From contig CM055096.1 in the NCBI GenBank assembly GCA_029204225.1, forward strand, positions 40,562,733-40,626,732: a DNA stretch of 64,000 bases, given 5' to 3'. Each line of letters opens with the position of its first letter. Within the stretch, counting starts at the first letter, position 1. Source of the stretch: Diphasiastrum complanatum. Its lineage: Eukaryota > Streptophyta > Lycopodiopsida > Lycopodiales > Lycopodiaceae. Made by a program: the position numbers and the translations under genes. This document shows, piece after piece, positions 1 to 12,200 of the stretch. Under the pieces are notes generated by a model, which did no database searches, was not told where the DNA came from, and worked only from the letters and a program-made list of their open reading frames with translations.

Positions 1-1
1 T

Positions 2-1002
2 GAACCATTATTGCACTACAAATGTAATGATGGAAAGATCATTATCTTAGTTTTATATGTTGATGGCATTATACTCACATGAAATGATCTAGATGGCATC
101 AAAGATGTAAAAGTTTCCTTGTCTAGTGAATTTAGGATGGTAGATCTAGGACTTCTTAAAGTTATACTTGGAATAGAAGTCACTAGAAGTAATGATTTTA
201 CTTTCATATGTCAATCTAAGTATGCTAGATCAATCTTAGCAAAATTTGGCATGATTGATTGTAAAGGAGTTGAAACTCCAATGGAACTAAGTGTAAAAGT
301 TTCTAAGGAAAGTAACGAAGCATCCTTTGAGGACATCACTACCTATAGAATGCTTATTGGTTCCTTGATATACTTAACCATCACTAGACCAGATCTTAGC
401 CTTTGTGTTGGCAAATTGACCATTAATATGTCATTGGAAAGGAGCAAAAAGGGTGTTAAGGTACATCTCGGCTACAAAAGACTTTGGCAGAGTTTATGAA
501 AGGACTAATATTTATTTAAGAGCATATTCAAACTCAAGTTTTGCAGGTGACAAGATGGATAGAAGATCCATAAGTGCATTTGCTACATTCTTATGTGGAG
601 GAGCTATATCTAGGATTTTCAAAAAGCAAGATACCATCTCTCTTTCATCAATAGAATCTGAGTATAAAGCTATGACAACAACAACAAAGGAGGTTCTTTA
701 AAAGGCTTTTGGAGGAGCTTCATGTGATCAAGGATGAAGACATTCCATGCATATATTGTGACAATCAAGCAGCTCAACAACTTGCAAACACTCCAATCTT
801 CCATCCTCGAACAAAGCACATTGAGATTTCACATCATTTCGTGAGGGAGAAAGTGCAAGCAAAGGACATCAAGCTTGTTCATTTTTCATCATCAGATTGC
901 ATTGTTGATATACTCACCAAGGCATTGCCTAAAGATCCATTTGTAAAATTAAGATTGGCTCTTGGAGTTATAGATAGATCTATGCTAGATTTACCAAGCT
1001 AG
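2..1002 (+). pseudogene. Ty1/copia RT-RNase H fragment
   Basis: This is the 3' part of a copia polyprotein (reverse transcriptase end plus RNase H), which would copy element RNA in virus-like particles. Frame 2 opens with LVLYVDGIILT, a YVDG variant of the catalytic YVDD, followed directly by a TGA. The core then runs through GSLIYLTITRPDL. Frame jumps lie near 450 and 700. RNase H landmarks follow: RAYSNSSFAGDKMDRRS, DTISLSSIESEYKA, CDNQAAQQLA, RTKHIEISHHFVREK and DILTKALPKDPF, ending at a stop after 1000. The loss of the second catalytic Asp, the stop and the frameshifts make it non-functional. The closest relative in the window is the fragment at 41503-42308. The 5' part lies outside the window or is lost. 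Confidence 0.9.
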
Positions 1003-1014
1003 ATTATTGAGGAG

Positions 1015-1640
1015 TGTGAAAAATGCAAAAATATGCTTGGTCAAGGCCAAAATCATGTATATAGGATGATTACACATGTGTGGAGACTGTTCTCACATGT
1101 GAAAGTACTGTATTTGTCATGTACCATAATCATATAGGTTGTACATCTGATTTAATTCAAGTTCTAGTGGCTAAAAAGGCCAAAAACTAGTTTTCTAGAC
1201 ATATGACACATGGCATCAATCTATTGATTGCATGAGCCACATCCTTTGGTTAGGTGTCACATCCCAGGACAGCTCACACGTGTGGAATAGGCTGAAGTAG
1301 GCGAGTTTTGACTTCTAGAAGATTTCCAAGTAGATCTCCATATAGTAGGAAATTGGACCAAAAATGCTCAAAATAGAAAGTTTGATCCAAGTGTCAATTT
1401 TGCATGATGATTCACCATATGACAAAGCATCCTCACAAAACATGCTCTTACAAGATCCCAAGAATTTGGATTACCACAACAAAGTATTATAACATTCCAT
1501 GAATTTCTATTACATGTGATTCCAAAACAAAAGTAACATGTGATTTCAAGACAATAGTACATATCATGCCAAAATTTAATCCGCACTACATAGCAATCGC
1601 ATAATATTCATAGCATGGACCGCTTCAGCATTACACAAGA
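1015..1640 (+). repeat. Probable copia 3' LTR, right end unresolved
   Basis: A purine-rich tract (ttgaggag) directly follows the RNase H stop and is followed by TG, the usual start of a copia 3' LTR. The stretch carries CACATGTG and CACACGTGTG palindromes (about 1072-1105 and 1273-1283) that recur in other copia LTRs of this window. I could not place the right end, so the end coordinate is a guess. No gene is visible here. Confidence 0.45.
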
Positions 1641-1854
1641 TTTGCTCCAGATTCGCAATCACAATATAGTCAAAAAAACACGTTGGGTTGCAAAAACTCA
1701 CTGGGTCGGTAAATACACTAGGTTGGAAACATCACATACTTAAACATTATACGTGATGTGTTGCGACCCTGAACAAAATGTTGTACAGTTCAGAAGCGGC
1801 TAAGTGTTGATAAAAATCACCAAAATTGGAAATATCGTATATGAGTGTATAATA

Positions 1855-2180
1855 CCATGATTTTAACAATATTTTTTTTCGGTTTGTCTACTTTAACAAG
1901 TATTATATGACATAGAAACATGTCTCTCAATTTTTTTTCAATTTGAACTTACGTAGAGATAGATATTACCCATGTCAAGTGCTGAAAAGTATTGAAAATT
2001 ATTGAAAGGTGCTAGAAAGTTTCAACTTTTTTGGAGGTGATTTTTACAACCTTTTCTTTGGTTATCTACTTTCAAAAATCCTTTATGACCATAGAAACGT
2101 GTCTATAAAGAAAAATTAATTTGGAGTCCTATAGAGATGTATATGTGCACCTAAAGTTACCCTTGTGAAGTGCTGAAAAT
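1855..2180. repeat. Diverged tandem duplication, about 180-bp period
   Basis: Two imperfect copies follow one another. Each has a run like ttttaacaatattttttt or tttttacaaccttttctttg, then a tctacttt..tatgaccatagaaacgtgtct core, and ends in ttaccc(a/t)tgt(c/g)aagtgctgaaaa. They differ at many positions, so the duplication is old. No coding capacity is seen. Confidence 0.5.
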
Positions 2181-2353
2181 TAAAGTTTTTTGGGGGCAAG
2201 TTGCCATCAATTGAGACAAAAGAAATTTAAGTCTTCTACTAACACAATGAAGAGTCAAGTCTAGTTCCACATACAATTGAAAGATTGAAATTTCAATCAT
2301 TTGATGGCATGTTATGTCTCATCGAGTGACAAGGGTTTTGTGGACACTTTTGT

Positions 2354-3115
2354 GTGCACGTGCACAAAAATGTGCTGAAAACAACTCGTGTTAAGATCAC
2401 AAGAATTAGGCGTACCTTTGATGCTTATGTGTTGATAGTCAAAAAAGACATAACACAAGCGGAGTCATGTCAAAAGGAATTGGATCTTTCCAATTACCAA
2501 TTCATGGATGCTATGTGCAAGGGTGAGTCTACTCTTGAGATTCCTAAATCTTTGGCAAAAGGTGGTGATGTAAGGGAGGCATGTGCTTTGGCTAAAGCAC
2601 CTAAGTTGCACCTTCCAAGTTCTACCACAAAGTTATCAACATCCTTGGAATCTATCCACTCAAAGGTGCATTTTGGAAATGCAAGAGACAATGGTGAATC
2701 CACTTCTTTTGAGCTATATGATTTTTTCTATTTATTATCATCAAGAGCTATGATATTTAACATCTTGTATAGATGTGTTAAGAAAAATGAAGTTGAAAGA
2801 TTTTGTAGCTACATCATTTGTTGTTGATGAAGCAACTTTAAGTGATAGGTATGATTTGTTGATGGAGTACAAGACTTTGGTGGCATGTCGTTAGCATATG
2901 ATCGGTATATCCATTTACTTGCTCTCGAATTTTATGCAAGTAAGATTGGTTACTTCATCCATGAGTTGGATAATTGTGTTTTTTCATGTTTAGAGGCATT
3001 TTGTAAACTTGGTATGAGAATAAGCGAATCATCCTCTAAGGACATTTATATTCATAATAAAGTGTTGAGCCTCATTGAATTTAAGATTAGCATTGAATAC
3101 AAGATTAAAAAATGA
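2354..3115 (+). other. Unrecognised open frames, no assignable function
   Basis: Two plus-strand frames (157 codons at 2354-2827, 76 codons at 2885-3115) are longer than their AT-rich surroundings would suggest. I recognise no domain, signal peptide or catalytic motif. The first is Lys/Ser-rich in its N-terminal two thirds. A palindrome around 2350-2370 (tgtgcacgtgcaca) sits at its start. It may be leftover coding sequence from a retroelement or simply chance. Confidence 0.2.
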
Positions 3116-3198
3116 TGCAAAATAATTGTTATTTTAGCATGCATAGTCTTAGCAATCTTGGTACGCCTACTCCTTGTGATCTTAAGATTTGGTTTTGG

Positions 3199-3410
3199 CA
3201 TTCATCCATGTTCTTAAAACCGATGGCTAAATTGATGACCAAAGACCGTCATTTAAGTTGGCATAAATGACGGTCAATAAAAGTTTTCATTTAATTTGAA
3301 AAAGACATTTTTTTTTAAATGACAACTAAAAACTGTCATTTAAACCACCCTAAAAACCATCATATAAGTCAATTTAAATGATAGTTTTGGAGGTCGTCAT
3401 TCATCCATGT
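3199..3410. mobile_element. MITE-like insertion in a copia remnant
   Basis: A 13-bp direct repeat (cattcatccatgt) occurs at 3199-3211 and 3398-3410, bracketing about 186 bp. Inside are an 11-bp inverted pair (gaccgtcattt at 3244-3254 and aaatgacggtc at 3265-3275) and further diverged copies of the aatgacngt motif. Minus-strand copia coding resumes at the right edge. No terminal inverted repeats reach the direct repeats exactly, so the superfamily is not assigned. Confidence 0.45.
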
Positions 3411-3945
3411 CCTTACAAGATAAAAAGCCTTCCAAACCTAATCCCTCTTGCAATAATTTTTACCACTCTTCATGACCAAGCAAGCATCTCCAACAAATCT
3501 AACAAAAAGGCCTTTGTTCAAAAGTTGCCCAATACTCAACAAACTTCTTGTTATGCTAGGAACATAAAGAACACCCTCATGCTTGGCCTTCTAGGTAGAT
3601 CCAAGACACATATCGACTAACCCTTCTCCCTCAATTTTAAATTCACAACCATTTGCATCAAGAATGAATTTCTTAGATCCAACAAAAGGCAAGAGTTGAG
3701 AGAAATAATCTTTGTGACTTGTCATGTGAGAGGTAGCCCCACTATCTATCCACCAAGGCTCATCTTCACTTTTGAAACGTGTTGAAGAAAAATTGGACAC
3801 TGTAAGTGACTCCTCAAGGTGAGTATTGCCACCTTCTTGAACTAGATTTTCTTGCTTGCCTTGTGTCTCCTTCCTTTTAAAGCACTCCTTTGCCAAATGC
3901 CCTCTTTTACCACAAAAGTAGCACTTGCATCTTTTACTAGCCTCC
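3395..3945 (-). pseudogene. Ty1/copia gag zinc knuckle-protease fragment
   Basis: Read on the minus strand, a CCHC knuckle (CYFCGKRGHLAKEC, spacing CX2CX4HX4C, about 3893-3936) is followed by the aspartic protease site WWIDSGATSHMT. After a stop near 3591 comes LYVP..SLLSIGQLLNKG, the protease/pre-integrase hallmark of copia. The frame then decays toward 3395. In an intact element gag would bind RNA and the protease would cleave the polyprotein. Upstream on this strand (3946-4850) I see only a long leader without a clear gag frame, so this copy is defective. Confidence 0.85.
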
Positions 3946-4850
3946 TATTGATGTCCCAAAAATCTAAAAAGATCTACAAAAGATCTAGACCACAAATCTT
4001 AGAATCAATCTTCACCAAAATCTACTCACCCTGGAAAATAGACCTTACCTAGATCCCAAAGATTAAGGCTTCACAAGAATTGAATCAAAACACACAGAAG
4101 TCAGATCCAAATGCCCCTTGGACTCACTCAAATCCAAAGACTCTAACCTTAAGAGTTGGATTGGAATTGAAAAGTTTTGATACCAATCTATGTCCTAGTT
4201 TTCCATCAATTTTGACTAGCTTGAACAATTTGAAGAAATTGACATCTAGATATTCACCAAGATCTCAACCAAGACTGTACACTCAAATATGGGCTTCTGC
4301 CTATTTTAGACACTCAAATGATATCAAAACTTGACCATCACATTCTCACAAAGAAAGCTTGACTAGAATCAATTTGAGCTTCATACAATCATACGTAAAT
4401 TCTGCAAACAGAAATTAAGAATTTTGACCCCTACTAGCAACACAAGATCTATCCTCCTCTCCACATTTTGATCTCTGATCAAACCTGTAAAACCATTTTT
4501 TTGCCACCTAAAAATCAAATAGAAACATTAGATTTGATGATCAGATCTCAAATCTACCTAGAAATTTGAAATCCTCATAAAGTTTTCTATACTTAGTGCA
4601 AAAATCTCATCAAAATCTACAAACGTGCTAATCTGAGATTACTCAAAGAAATGGTCTTCCTCTCTAGTCATGTACACTTCCACACGTGTGAGAAAGACAT
4701 GACATCTAAGGCTCAAAACCAATTATTGATCCCAAATTTCAATGCTACCACTTGTTAAAAGCTTGGCCCTCCAAAATCTAGTTTTTTCACCTCAAAATTT
4801 ACTAGTTTTGGACTCAATTTTTTTATCAAACACTCAAACTCTTGTACATG
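3946..4850 (-). other. Decayed leader/gag region of the minus-strand copia
   Basis: This lies between the primer-binding site at 4851-4862 and the zinc knuckle. No long minus-strand frame survives. A second TGGTATCAAAAC-like string occurs near 4170-4182 on the minus strand, which may be a second primer-binding site from an older nested copy or chance. The plus-strand frame at 4080-4334 is not a gene. Confidence 0.4.
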
Positions 4851-4862
4851 GCTATGATACCA
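4851..4862 (-). promoter_or_regulatory. Copia primer-binding site (tRNA-iMet type)
   Basis: The minus strand reads TGGTATCATAGC, one mismatch from the plant copia consensus TGGTATCAGAGC. It directly follows an LTR end in ..TTTCACA. Confidence 0.75.
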
Positions 4863-5979
4863 TGTGAAAGAAAGTACAATTAGAATCATAAATGGATTCA
4901 TTCAATCCACAAGAGTTATTGGTTGCATTACTATCAACAACTCTATCACCAAATGCAAGCTAGAATTGATCACATCTTGATATGTAAGTAAGAGCAATCT
5001 AAAGCAAAATGTAAATGATCAAAGAGGCTTTACACATGTGAACCACCACCTGTTGTATGGACAAAGACCAGAAAGCAAAGTTCTAACACTAGTCAAAGCA
5101 TTGAATCCATCAAAATGCATGCAAAAAGAGAGATAAGCTAGCTTGATGCAAAATCCTCAAGATCTCTTCAAATCATTTCTTACCAAATGAGCTCCAAAAA
5201 AGAGTATATACTTAAAGATTGAGGCTTGGACTAGCCTAACCTATTTCACATGTGTGGAATAGTAAATTCACTTGTCCTTTGGCTCCACATAAGATCTCAT
5301 TACAAACCTATTGCCATCCAATCAAATTGCACCTCTTGAGAAAACCTAGAATTGAGGAAGATGCATTCTAACTGAAAACTTTACTTCACATGTGTGGAAC
5401 AGTAAATTCACTTGTCCTTTGGCTCCACATAAGATCTCATACAAACCTATTGCCATCCAATCAAATTGCACCTCTTGAGAAAACCTAGAATTGAGGAAGA
5501 TGCATTCTAACTTACTATTTGCCTTACTGGCTCTTGGAATTACATACAAGCTACTCTATGCCTATGCTTAACATGTGGGAACAAGCTCCACATGTGTGGA
5601 ATGACATTATGTACATTAACTTTGGCCTTGTTCAAGCTATATTTTGCATTTTTCTCACATTTGTGTAGCCTCGATCATAATTCTCAAGAAGATGAATTCT
5701 CTCACGTCTCAACAATCAATAGAATGTTTTGGAACATCATAGGCTCACAAGAATATTCTAGAACATCACATGCAGCTCCAATACTATGTCAAAAATCTCA
5801 AAGATGCTAATGAGCACTCAAATCATGCAATATCACCTCACATGGATGCATTCGGGCTCACACGAATAAGAATAGCTATACTAATTTGAGTGCTGAAATA
5901 CAATACAAACTACAATGCCTTGACAATATTCTCCATTTGGAGCCTCTCATAGAATGTAGGCCAACTCCTTACTTCAACA
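4863..5979 (-). repeat. Copia 5' LTR, minus strand, about 1.1 kb
   Basis: On the minus strand it begins TGTTGAAGTAAGG (5979) and ends CTTTCACA (4863), directly before the primer-binding site. It carries repeated CACATGTGTGGAA motifs and an internal 139-bp tandem duplication. The 5' edge is inferred from the TGTTGAA start, which matches the start of the LTR at 42322 (TGTTGAAAT). Confidence 0.6.
5245..5511. repeat. Tandem duplication inside the copia LTR
   Basis: The 128-bp segment 5245-5372 (starting ttcacatgtgtggaa, ending gatgcattctaac) is repeated at 5385-5511. The copies are nearly identical, with one base deleted and one substitution, so this duplication is much younger than most of the decay around it. 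Confidence 0.9.
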
Positions 5980-6802
5980 TTCTACCTTGAGTTTTTGGGC
6001 CCTATTCTATACATATTACAAGTGTTTGTGGACCCACCAATGAATATGGGTTAAATGGCATCATGTGTCCAACGTCAAACATTCTAGATGTTAGATTTGG
6101 TACCTTTTAGATTAGCATCTTACATCTACAAGAGTAGATCCTGAGGTTTAACACACTTCAACTCATTTGACTTTGGCTTCCTTTCATTAATGACATGGGC
6201 CTCGACTTACATGACTTGGAGGACACAAAGTACGCGTTGTATGTTAATAGGTATATGTAGTTACAAATAGTTCACATGCAATACAAAAATAGGTCTTATG
6301 TACGTTGAGATACATTATTAATGTGATGAGACACAATATGATTACATGTTTCTAATACATATGCAATGCAAGACATATGTGATGGAACATGAAGTATGGG
6401 TGAATGTTTATGTTACATATTAGATAAGCAAAGCCACATGCCATTAGGATTTCATTCATCTAGATGAGTCATTGTATGTTTCTGTGTTGGTACTTAAAAA
6501 TTGTAACATCCCAACCATTTTGAAATAGCATCGATTTGGGTGACTATGGTAACTTTAACATTTAGTTTTATATTTGTCCATCGATGTTTGTGTCACATCT
6601 ATGGCCGGGGTACATGGTTGACTCAGCTGTATTCTCTTAATCCCTTCATGAAAATCCTATATCAGGAATTTAGGGTTGTTTTCGATAGCTTGGAATTTAG
6701 TTGCTCAGCGGTCCTTAGCGTGATCTGACTTTTACCACTACTTGAATGGCATGCACAATATATCAAGTTGCCTTGGGATATAATTGATAATATGGTGATT
6801 GA

Positions 6803-6827
6803 TACACACACACACACACATATATAC
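6803..6827. repeat. (CA)n/(TA)n microsatellite
   Basis: This is a perfect run of about 8 CA units followed by TATATA. Confidence 0.85.
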
Positions 6828-8369
6828 CACTCAGCCTGTCCTTGTTTATGGTTCCATTTTAACTACCAAGGATATTTCCACACAGCAGATACTCGATCAT
6901 GCTTCCAAATTTTACTACTAGCCCATCACAAAATGTTGGCAAGATATAGAACAATAGTTTTATGTTCCTACTTTCGGGCTACCGAATTCAAAATGTACAA
7001 CTTTTATGGTAACGTTTGTACACTCATTTTGTGATAACAACCACTGCCTATTTTCTGGCATTCTGATTTTCTTGTTACCAGCATTTAGGAGGACATCTTT
7101 CTGAGGAAAAATTACTGGTAAATATTGTGCACAAGACATCCTTTTGGACCATGAGTACGTCATACTTTAGAACCCTAATCATTATTACTCTAATGATATG
7201 ATTCTTTGCCAGCATCGATATAGTTGCTTTCTCCATTCAATTTTTTGTTCTATGTTGCTGTTTGGTATGCAATTCACAGTTCTACGTGTTGAACTGCAAA
7301 TTCTGCTAAGCAGCATGACAATTCAGGTTGAGAAATTTGGACACTACTTAAAAATAGGGGATTTCTGATAGCAAAAACTCCAACTGTGTTGTACTCAAAG
7401 CACGACATGTTTTAGAAATGTGTCTGGTCACTGGGATTCCAAGCCTCAACTTTTAAAATGTGAACAACCTGTGAAAAATGAGTTGTCAGCAGAGATCTAA
7501 GATTGAAACTGTTGGATTTTGCTTGTGTCGAGCAATAATCTGTATTAAGTTAGTGCCAAGCTTGAGTTTGATTATATAGTGGCACGCAAGTTGTTGCCAA
7601 ATATATTTTGCAACATCTGGCCACATCTAACCTTTCTGCACAGAACCTTCCACTCTTTGTCACCATCAAAATGTAGGTGGGAGATGTGGGGTACCCATTC
7701 CTTGCAAGCCTCTACAATTTTTTCAGTGCCCTGTGCAACTGATACCACACATCAGCCAATTTACATTGGACACTGGAGCCATGTAGGGCACATAAGCTGC
7801 TATCACTGGGAAGAAGTTCATATGGACATGTATTTCGACAGCTTATTGACAAACATATCAATGGAGAAAAAGTATCAGAAAAACATCCGGTGCATTTTTC
7901 TTTGAAATGGACCTCATATGTGGTCCTTTTGTTGCTGTGAAATGACTTGTACACTCCAATCACAAATATTTACCTGTCTATAAAGGAGGCCACTGTTACA
8001 CTTCAGTAAAAATATGTCGAATTATATATTCCTCGTTAACTTCAGAGCCTATAAGGTACATAAAACTTGCTTGTGGCAGACTGAATTTCATAAACCTGCC
8101 TTATCAGCTATTATGGAGTATAAGCATTTTCACAAATACCAAAGTACAGCAACAAAGTCAACCCGATCACAAGCCCACTGACTGCTGCTCCCTTCAAATA
8201 AACAGTTACCTCTACACCAAGGCTTGCCTTATGTAAACTACAGATTGCAATGTGTCAAAAAATTTAATAAAATGTCACATGTCAGAGAATTGCTGGGGAA
8301 TCATATCAGAAACTTGACTGAATTTTTGAATATTTGATAGAGCAATTAAGTTATTGAAATCAAAAGTGA

Positions 8370-8755
8370 ACCAGGCTGGAATATTCTTAAGAAAGATTCC
8401 CACTTACCTGCAAACGGTTGAGAAAAAGTACTATCTGAATCACCACATCCTTTCTTGCCACAACTAAACACACAATTTGGCCGAAAGAACAAGATTAACT
8501 TTGAATGGTCATTCTCCAGATGCCATATGCACAAAATTAATAATAGTATATTGGTAAGAAAATTGCCTGGATTTGTAACAGATAAATGACTGCATTCTTG
8601 TAAACCTTGATAACTATGTAATGGAAATTGAAGTGATACTTAGCCGGGATGTTCTTCAGAAAGAATTCTTGCTTGCACGCAATTGATTGAGGAAGATTGC
8701 TACAAAATCATCTACACCCTTGCTCGCCACAAATAAACACAGAATTCGCCGGAAG
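8370..8755. repeat. Diverged direct duplication, about 270 bp apart
   Basis: The block 8370-8480 (ggctggaatattcttaagaaag .. ccacaactaaacacacaatttggccg) recurs in diverged form at about 8641-8755 (gccgggatgttcttcagaaag .. ccacaaataaacacagaattcgccgg). No reading frame is shared. Confidence 0.55.
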
Positions 8756-9047
8756 GTCTTTCTCTAGTATAGTATACTGGACGTCAGCAACACTATGCAT
8801 GTACACAACCTAAAGCAATTATGCAACATCCATGTCCCTGTGAACAGTATTACATGAATAGGGCAAAAAAATCACCTACAGGAAGCTAGCTAAGCCTCTG
8901 CTTCTGTATAATTTGATATACGAAAGTCTATGCATTATTACTACTGATTGGTTTCTAACAAAAGGCTTGCATTCTTCACAAACGTACCAGCCCGAGTTCC
9001 TCCAGCCTACTAATTGCCATATCTTAGCAGTGACGGGATTAAATACA

Positions 9048-9209
9048 TCACACTGTTTCTCCAGGAGGCAATTCAGCGAGCTTCACAGGCATCCCAAGAA
9101 CTCGCTCCATGTCATACCGCACTTCAATGTTTCTGATGCTGTATCCAACAACCATAAGCCAATACAGTAATCTGGCAAGCTCTGTGGCGGTTGTTTCTGT
9201 AGCAGCCCT
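9048..9209 (-). CDS. Host gene exon 7 (terminal)
   Basis: Fifty-three codons and a stop run from [20 protein letters not shown] to [20 protein letters not shown]. The acceptor is GGATTGCAG|AGG. The C-terminus ends at a natural family-like position, which suggests a complete protein. Confidence 0.9.
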   Translation of the reverse strand, partial: RAATETTATELARLLYWLMVVGYSIRNIEVRYDMERVLGMPVKLAELPPGETV

Positions 9210-12200
9210 CTGCAATCCAACCAGAAATAAGCATGGGCCATATGAAGACTCTGTCAGGCAGGAAAATGCATACATTACACGAATCTGCATGTTACAAGTA
9301 TATTTGTAAATTGAATGTTAGCCTTACCTAGTATCACAAACATATTCCTTTCAGAAATGACGTATGCTGGATTGCCTCATAGTTCCAGTCAATTTCTGAG
9401 TTTCAAATCATGCAATAACAGGTCGATTTGAAATTTTTCAAAAGAAGCTTTTTTGCAAACTTGATCCAGATCGGTTCCAGAAAAATCAAATCACGATTCT
9501 ATGGAATTGTGAATTGCATGACATGACTCTGAAAGTGTGAAAAAGCTTAAACAAACAACTCAGCTAGACTTAAAGAACTCATTGATAAGCATCTTGGTCC
9601 TTGTGAGCATAGAAAGGCACAAACCATTAAACCATCCTAGTTGAGAGGGCTATTTTGTGAGCTTCTCTGACCAACATCACCTATCACATTGGTCTTGTCT
9701 CCGCAAGAATATACCAAAAAGGAAGTGAGGTGATATGGAATAATCTGAGGCTTCAATTGACCAGAAACACCATATCTCACAAATTTCCACCCTTGTAATC
9801 ATGGAAGCAAAAGATGCATATCTATATAGATTCCTAACCTTTAGCTGCCCCGGTTCAGTCACTCCAAGCAGCCTCTGGATGAAGGTATTCATTGCCTCCA
9901 CAGCGTCCTCACCAGCACTCATTGTCAATTCCTGTTATCAAAAGAGTGCTCATTCACAAATTCCACATGCTGCTAGGAACGAAATTAGACGAGTTACACT
10001 CACAATGCTCATCAAAATCACCAAATTCAGAAAGGAAAGAATTTTGTACCACAAACAGTAAACTCATGGACAGATACTTTGTTACTGTTTATGCAAACAA
10101 AAAATGAATTTATGAATAGCCTACCACCACAAATTACTAGATTGCTACAGCGGAAAAGGTAAGGTGAGTGACTGGAGAACCACACTATAAGAGCTGAAAA
10201 GAAAGTGTACGACTGAAACCTGGGACATCGCATTGAATTCAGTCACCTCCTACCTGCAAATTGTGTGGCTCTAGTGATTTGAGATAGTCTAAAAGCTCAT
10301 TTCGACCGGGAGAAGATCTTCTTATTTGTTCCAGTTGCTTCTGCAACTCATCCACTTCAGCTTCTAGCAGTTCAATATATTCAACTGCATCCATAGGCTT
10401 TGGCCCTTCCTCTTTGTGCCACCTAAGTATTTGCCCACTCACACCCGTCTTTTGTACTCCGGGCTCGTAGTCAGAGCTTGACTGCAAAAGCGATGGCATA
10501 CAATTTATAGAGCCATGCATTTTACGACAACAAATGTGTAATCCAATGTAACTTCTTACCAAAAAACTTATGTAGCCCACTGGCCCATAAGTTAGATACA
10601 TGTAGCTTAGTCCATATGGCTCAAATCAAAAGCGTATAGGCAAACTTATATTGAGCTACCAGCACCTTCACCATTTATAAATTAACAAAGAACATAAATA
10701 GCCAAGAAGTCCATCCAACATCGGAGGGAATAAAGCTTCAAAAAACAGCAAAAGAAGTGTGTGTGCTCTTCAAGATCGCTACTACAAAGTATACAAGCAC
10801 AAAGAAGATACTAAGTTCCTGTAAACTTTCAACCGATATGTCAACACCAAACTTGGACCACACAAATTGTTGCTAGCATAAATCAAGCCCCCGCGTAAAC
10901 TTTTACCCTTCTGTTTTCTGGGTCAGGTAGAGCAACTTGTGCAATGCTCTCCTGCAATTCCAGTCTGTATTGTGCATTACTGAACATGTATCCTGTCAAC
11001 ATAACACTGTACATGAGTTGCGCAAGGTTCTCAGCAACCTGCATCCACAGAAAAAGGAAGTCTATGACGAGACAGAACAGTCAATAAAACTGCAGTACAA
11101 TACATATTCAAACTTTGTCAGCCACAACTAAGAGGCCACCCAGTGAAAGAACACATTAAACAGTAGAATAAGTTATGTCCTAAAACTGCTGAATGGCAAT
11201 GTTCTTGGCACTAATGATCTATAGCCAAAATAACCCAGATCAGCTTTTCAAAATCAGCACACCTTAGAATATGTGCCCCCTCTGGGATTTGGCATTACCT
11301 TGGAGCATACAAAACAGGATTCTCTGGTCAGTAATACTATCATTTATCATTTGGATTTTATGACATTTGTGAGTTATATGATCATTATTGGGCCTTTAGA
11401 GGGGAATGAAAAAGATCTCAGATTCTATCATCGTACAAGTGCTTTGTTGCATTGTGCTTTTCAGAATAATTAAGAAACCTGCAGAAATTCTTCTAATAGA
11501 TTCATTCAGCAGGTTTAGAACAGATAACTCATTCTCTATACTAGTGGACGTTATTGCAAAAGAAATCATTTTCCGTATTATTTCTGTTTGCAATTTTAGT
11601 TTTCAGTCTTGATTTGACACATCTCTACATTTGTGATTAGAATAGCCTGTTCACCATCAATTTTGTTGTATTTTGAAAATGAGCATCCATTTGAGTGTGC
11701 ATGACTTTAATCACCTTTTCTTTCTTTCTTTCGTCGTTTCAGCAAATTGCCAGGGCATAGATTTAGCTACTTGCATGTTGTTTAGGTTTTTGCCTGTTTT
11801 TGAATGCCTGGACACATGCATTTATAGTTTGTTGTTAGAGTCTAGGGTACAAGGTTGTCACACATTGTTGTTAGGGTCTCTTGTTACTCATCGTTTTTAG
11901 CAGTCATGCTGAGAGACTCCAGGGGTTTTTGTAGTGAGGTGGAGATTATCAATGCTGCGGTTAGTCAATATACTAGCTTTGGTGCCTGCATATGGCGATG
12001 TTACTATAGTGGTGTGCAGCTTTTCAGCAGTCTCATGTGGCTTGGGGCTCATTTGTTTGATGTGGGGCCTGGGGCCTGGGGCCTGATCATTGAGCATTGG
12101 GAATCACACCTTGCCTGCAAGTTGAGGACAAGAAGCAGCCACAACTACTTCATACATACGCTGTTAGCAACACCTGAAGGCCCAGGCTACAGGCAACAGC

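Larger units (their letters stand above)
5980..9047. other. Anonymous DNA downstream of the host gene
   Basis: I find no convincing coding region in these 3 kb. It contains a short CA/TA microsatellite (6803-6827) and one diverged tandem duplication (8370-8755). The part next to 9047 should hold the 3' UTR of the minus-strand host gene, but I could not place its polyadenylation signal. Confidence 0.5.

Noticed and set aside
9048-11038. A separate short gene of about 204 residues
   Set aside because: The first exon here starts in phase 0 at a splice acceptor without an ATG, and its missing N-terminal part is found in phase on the same strand at 23682-24113 and 40901-41224.
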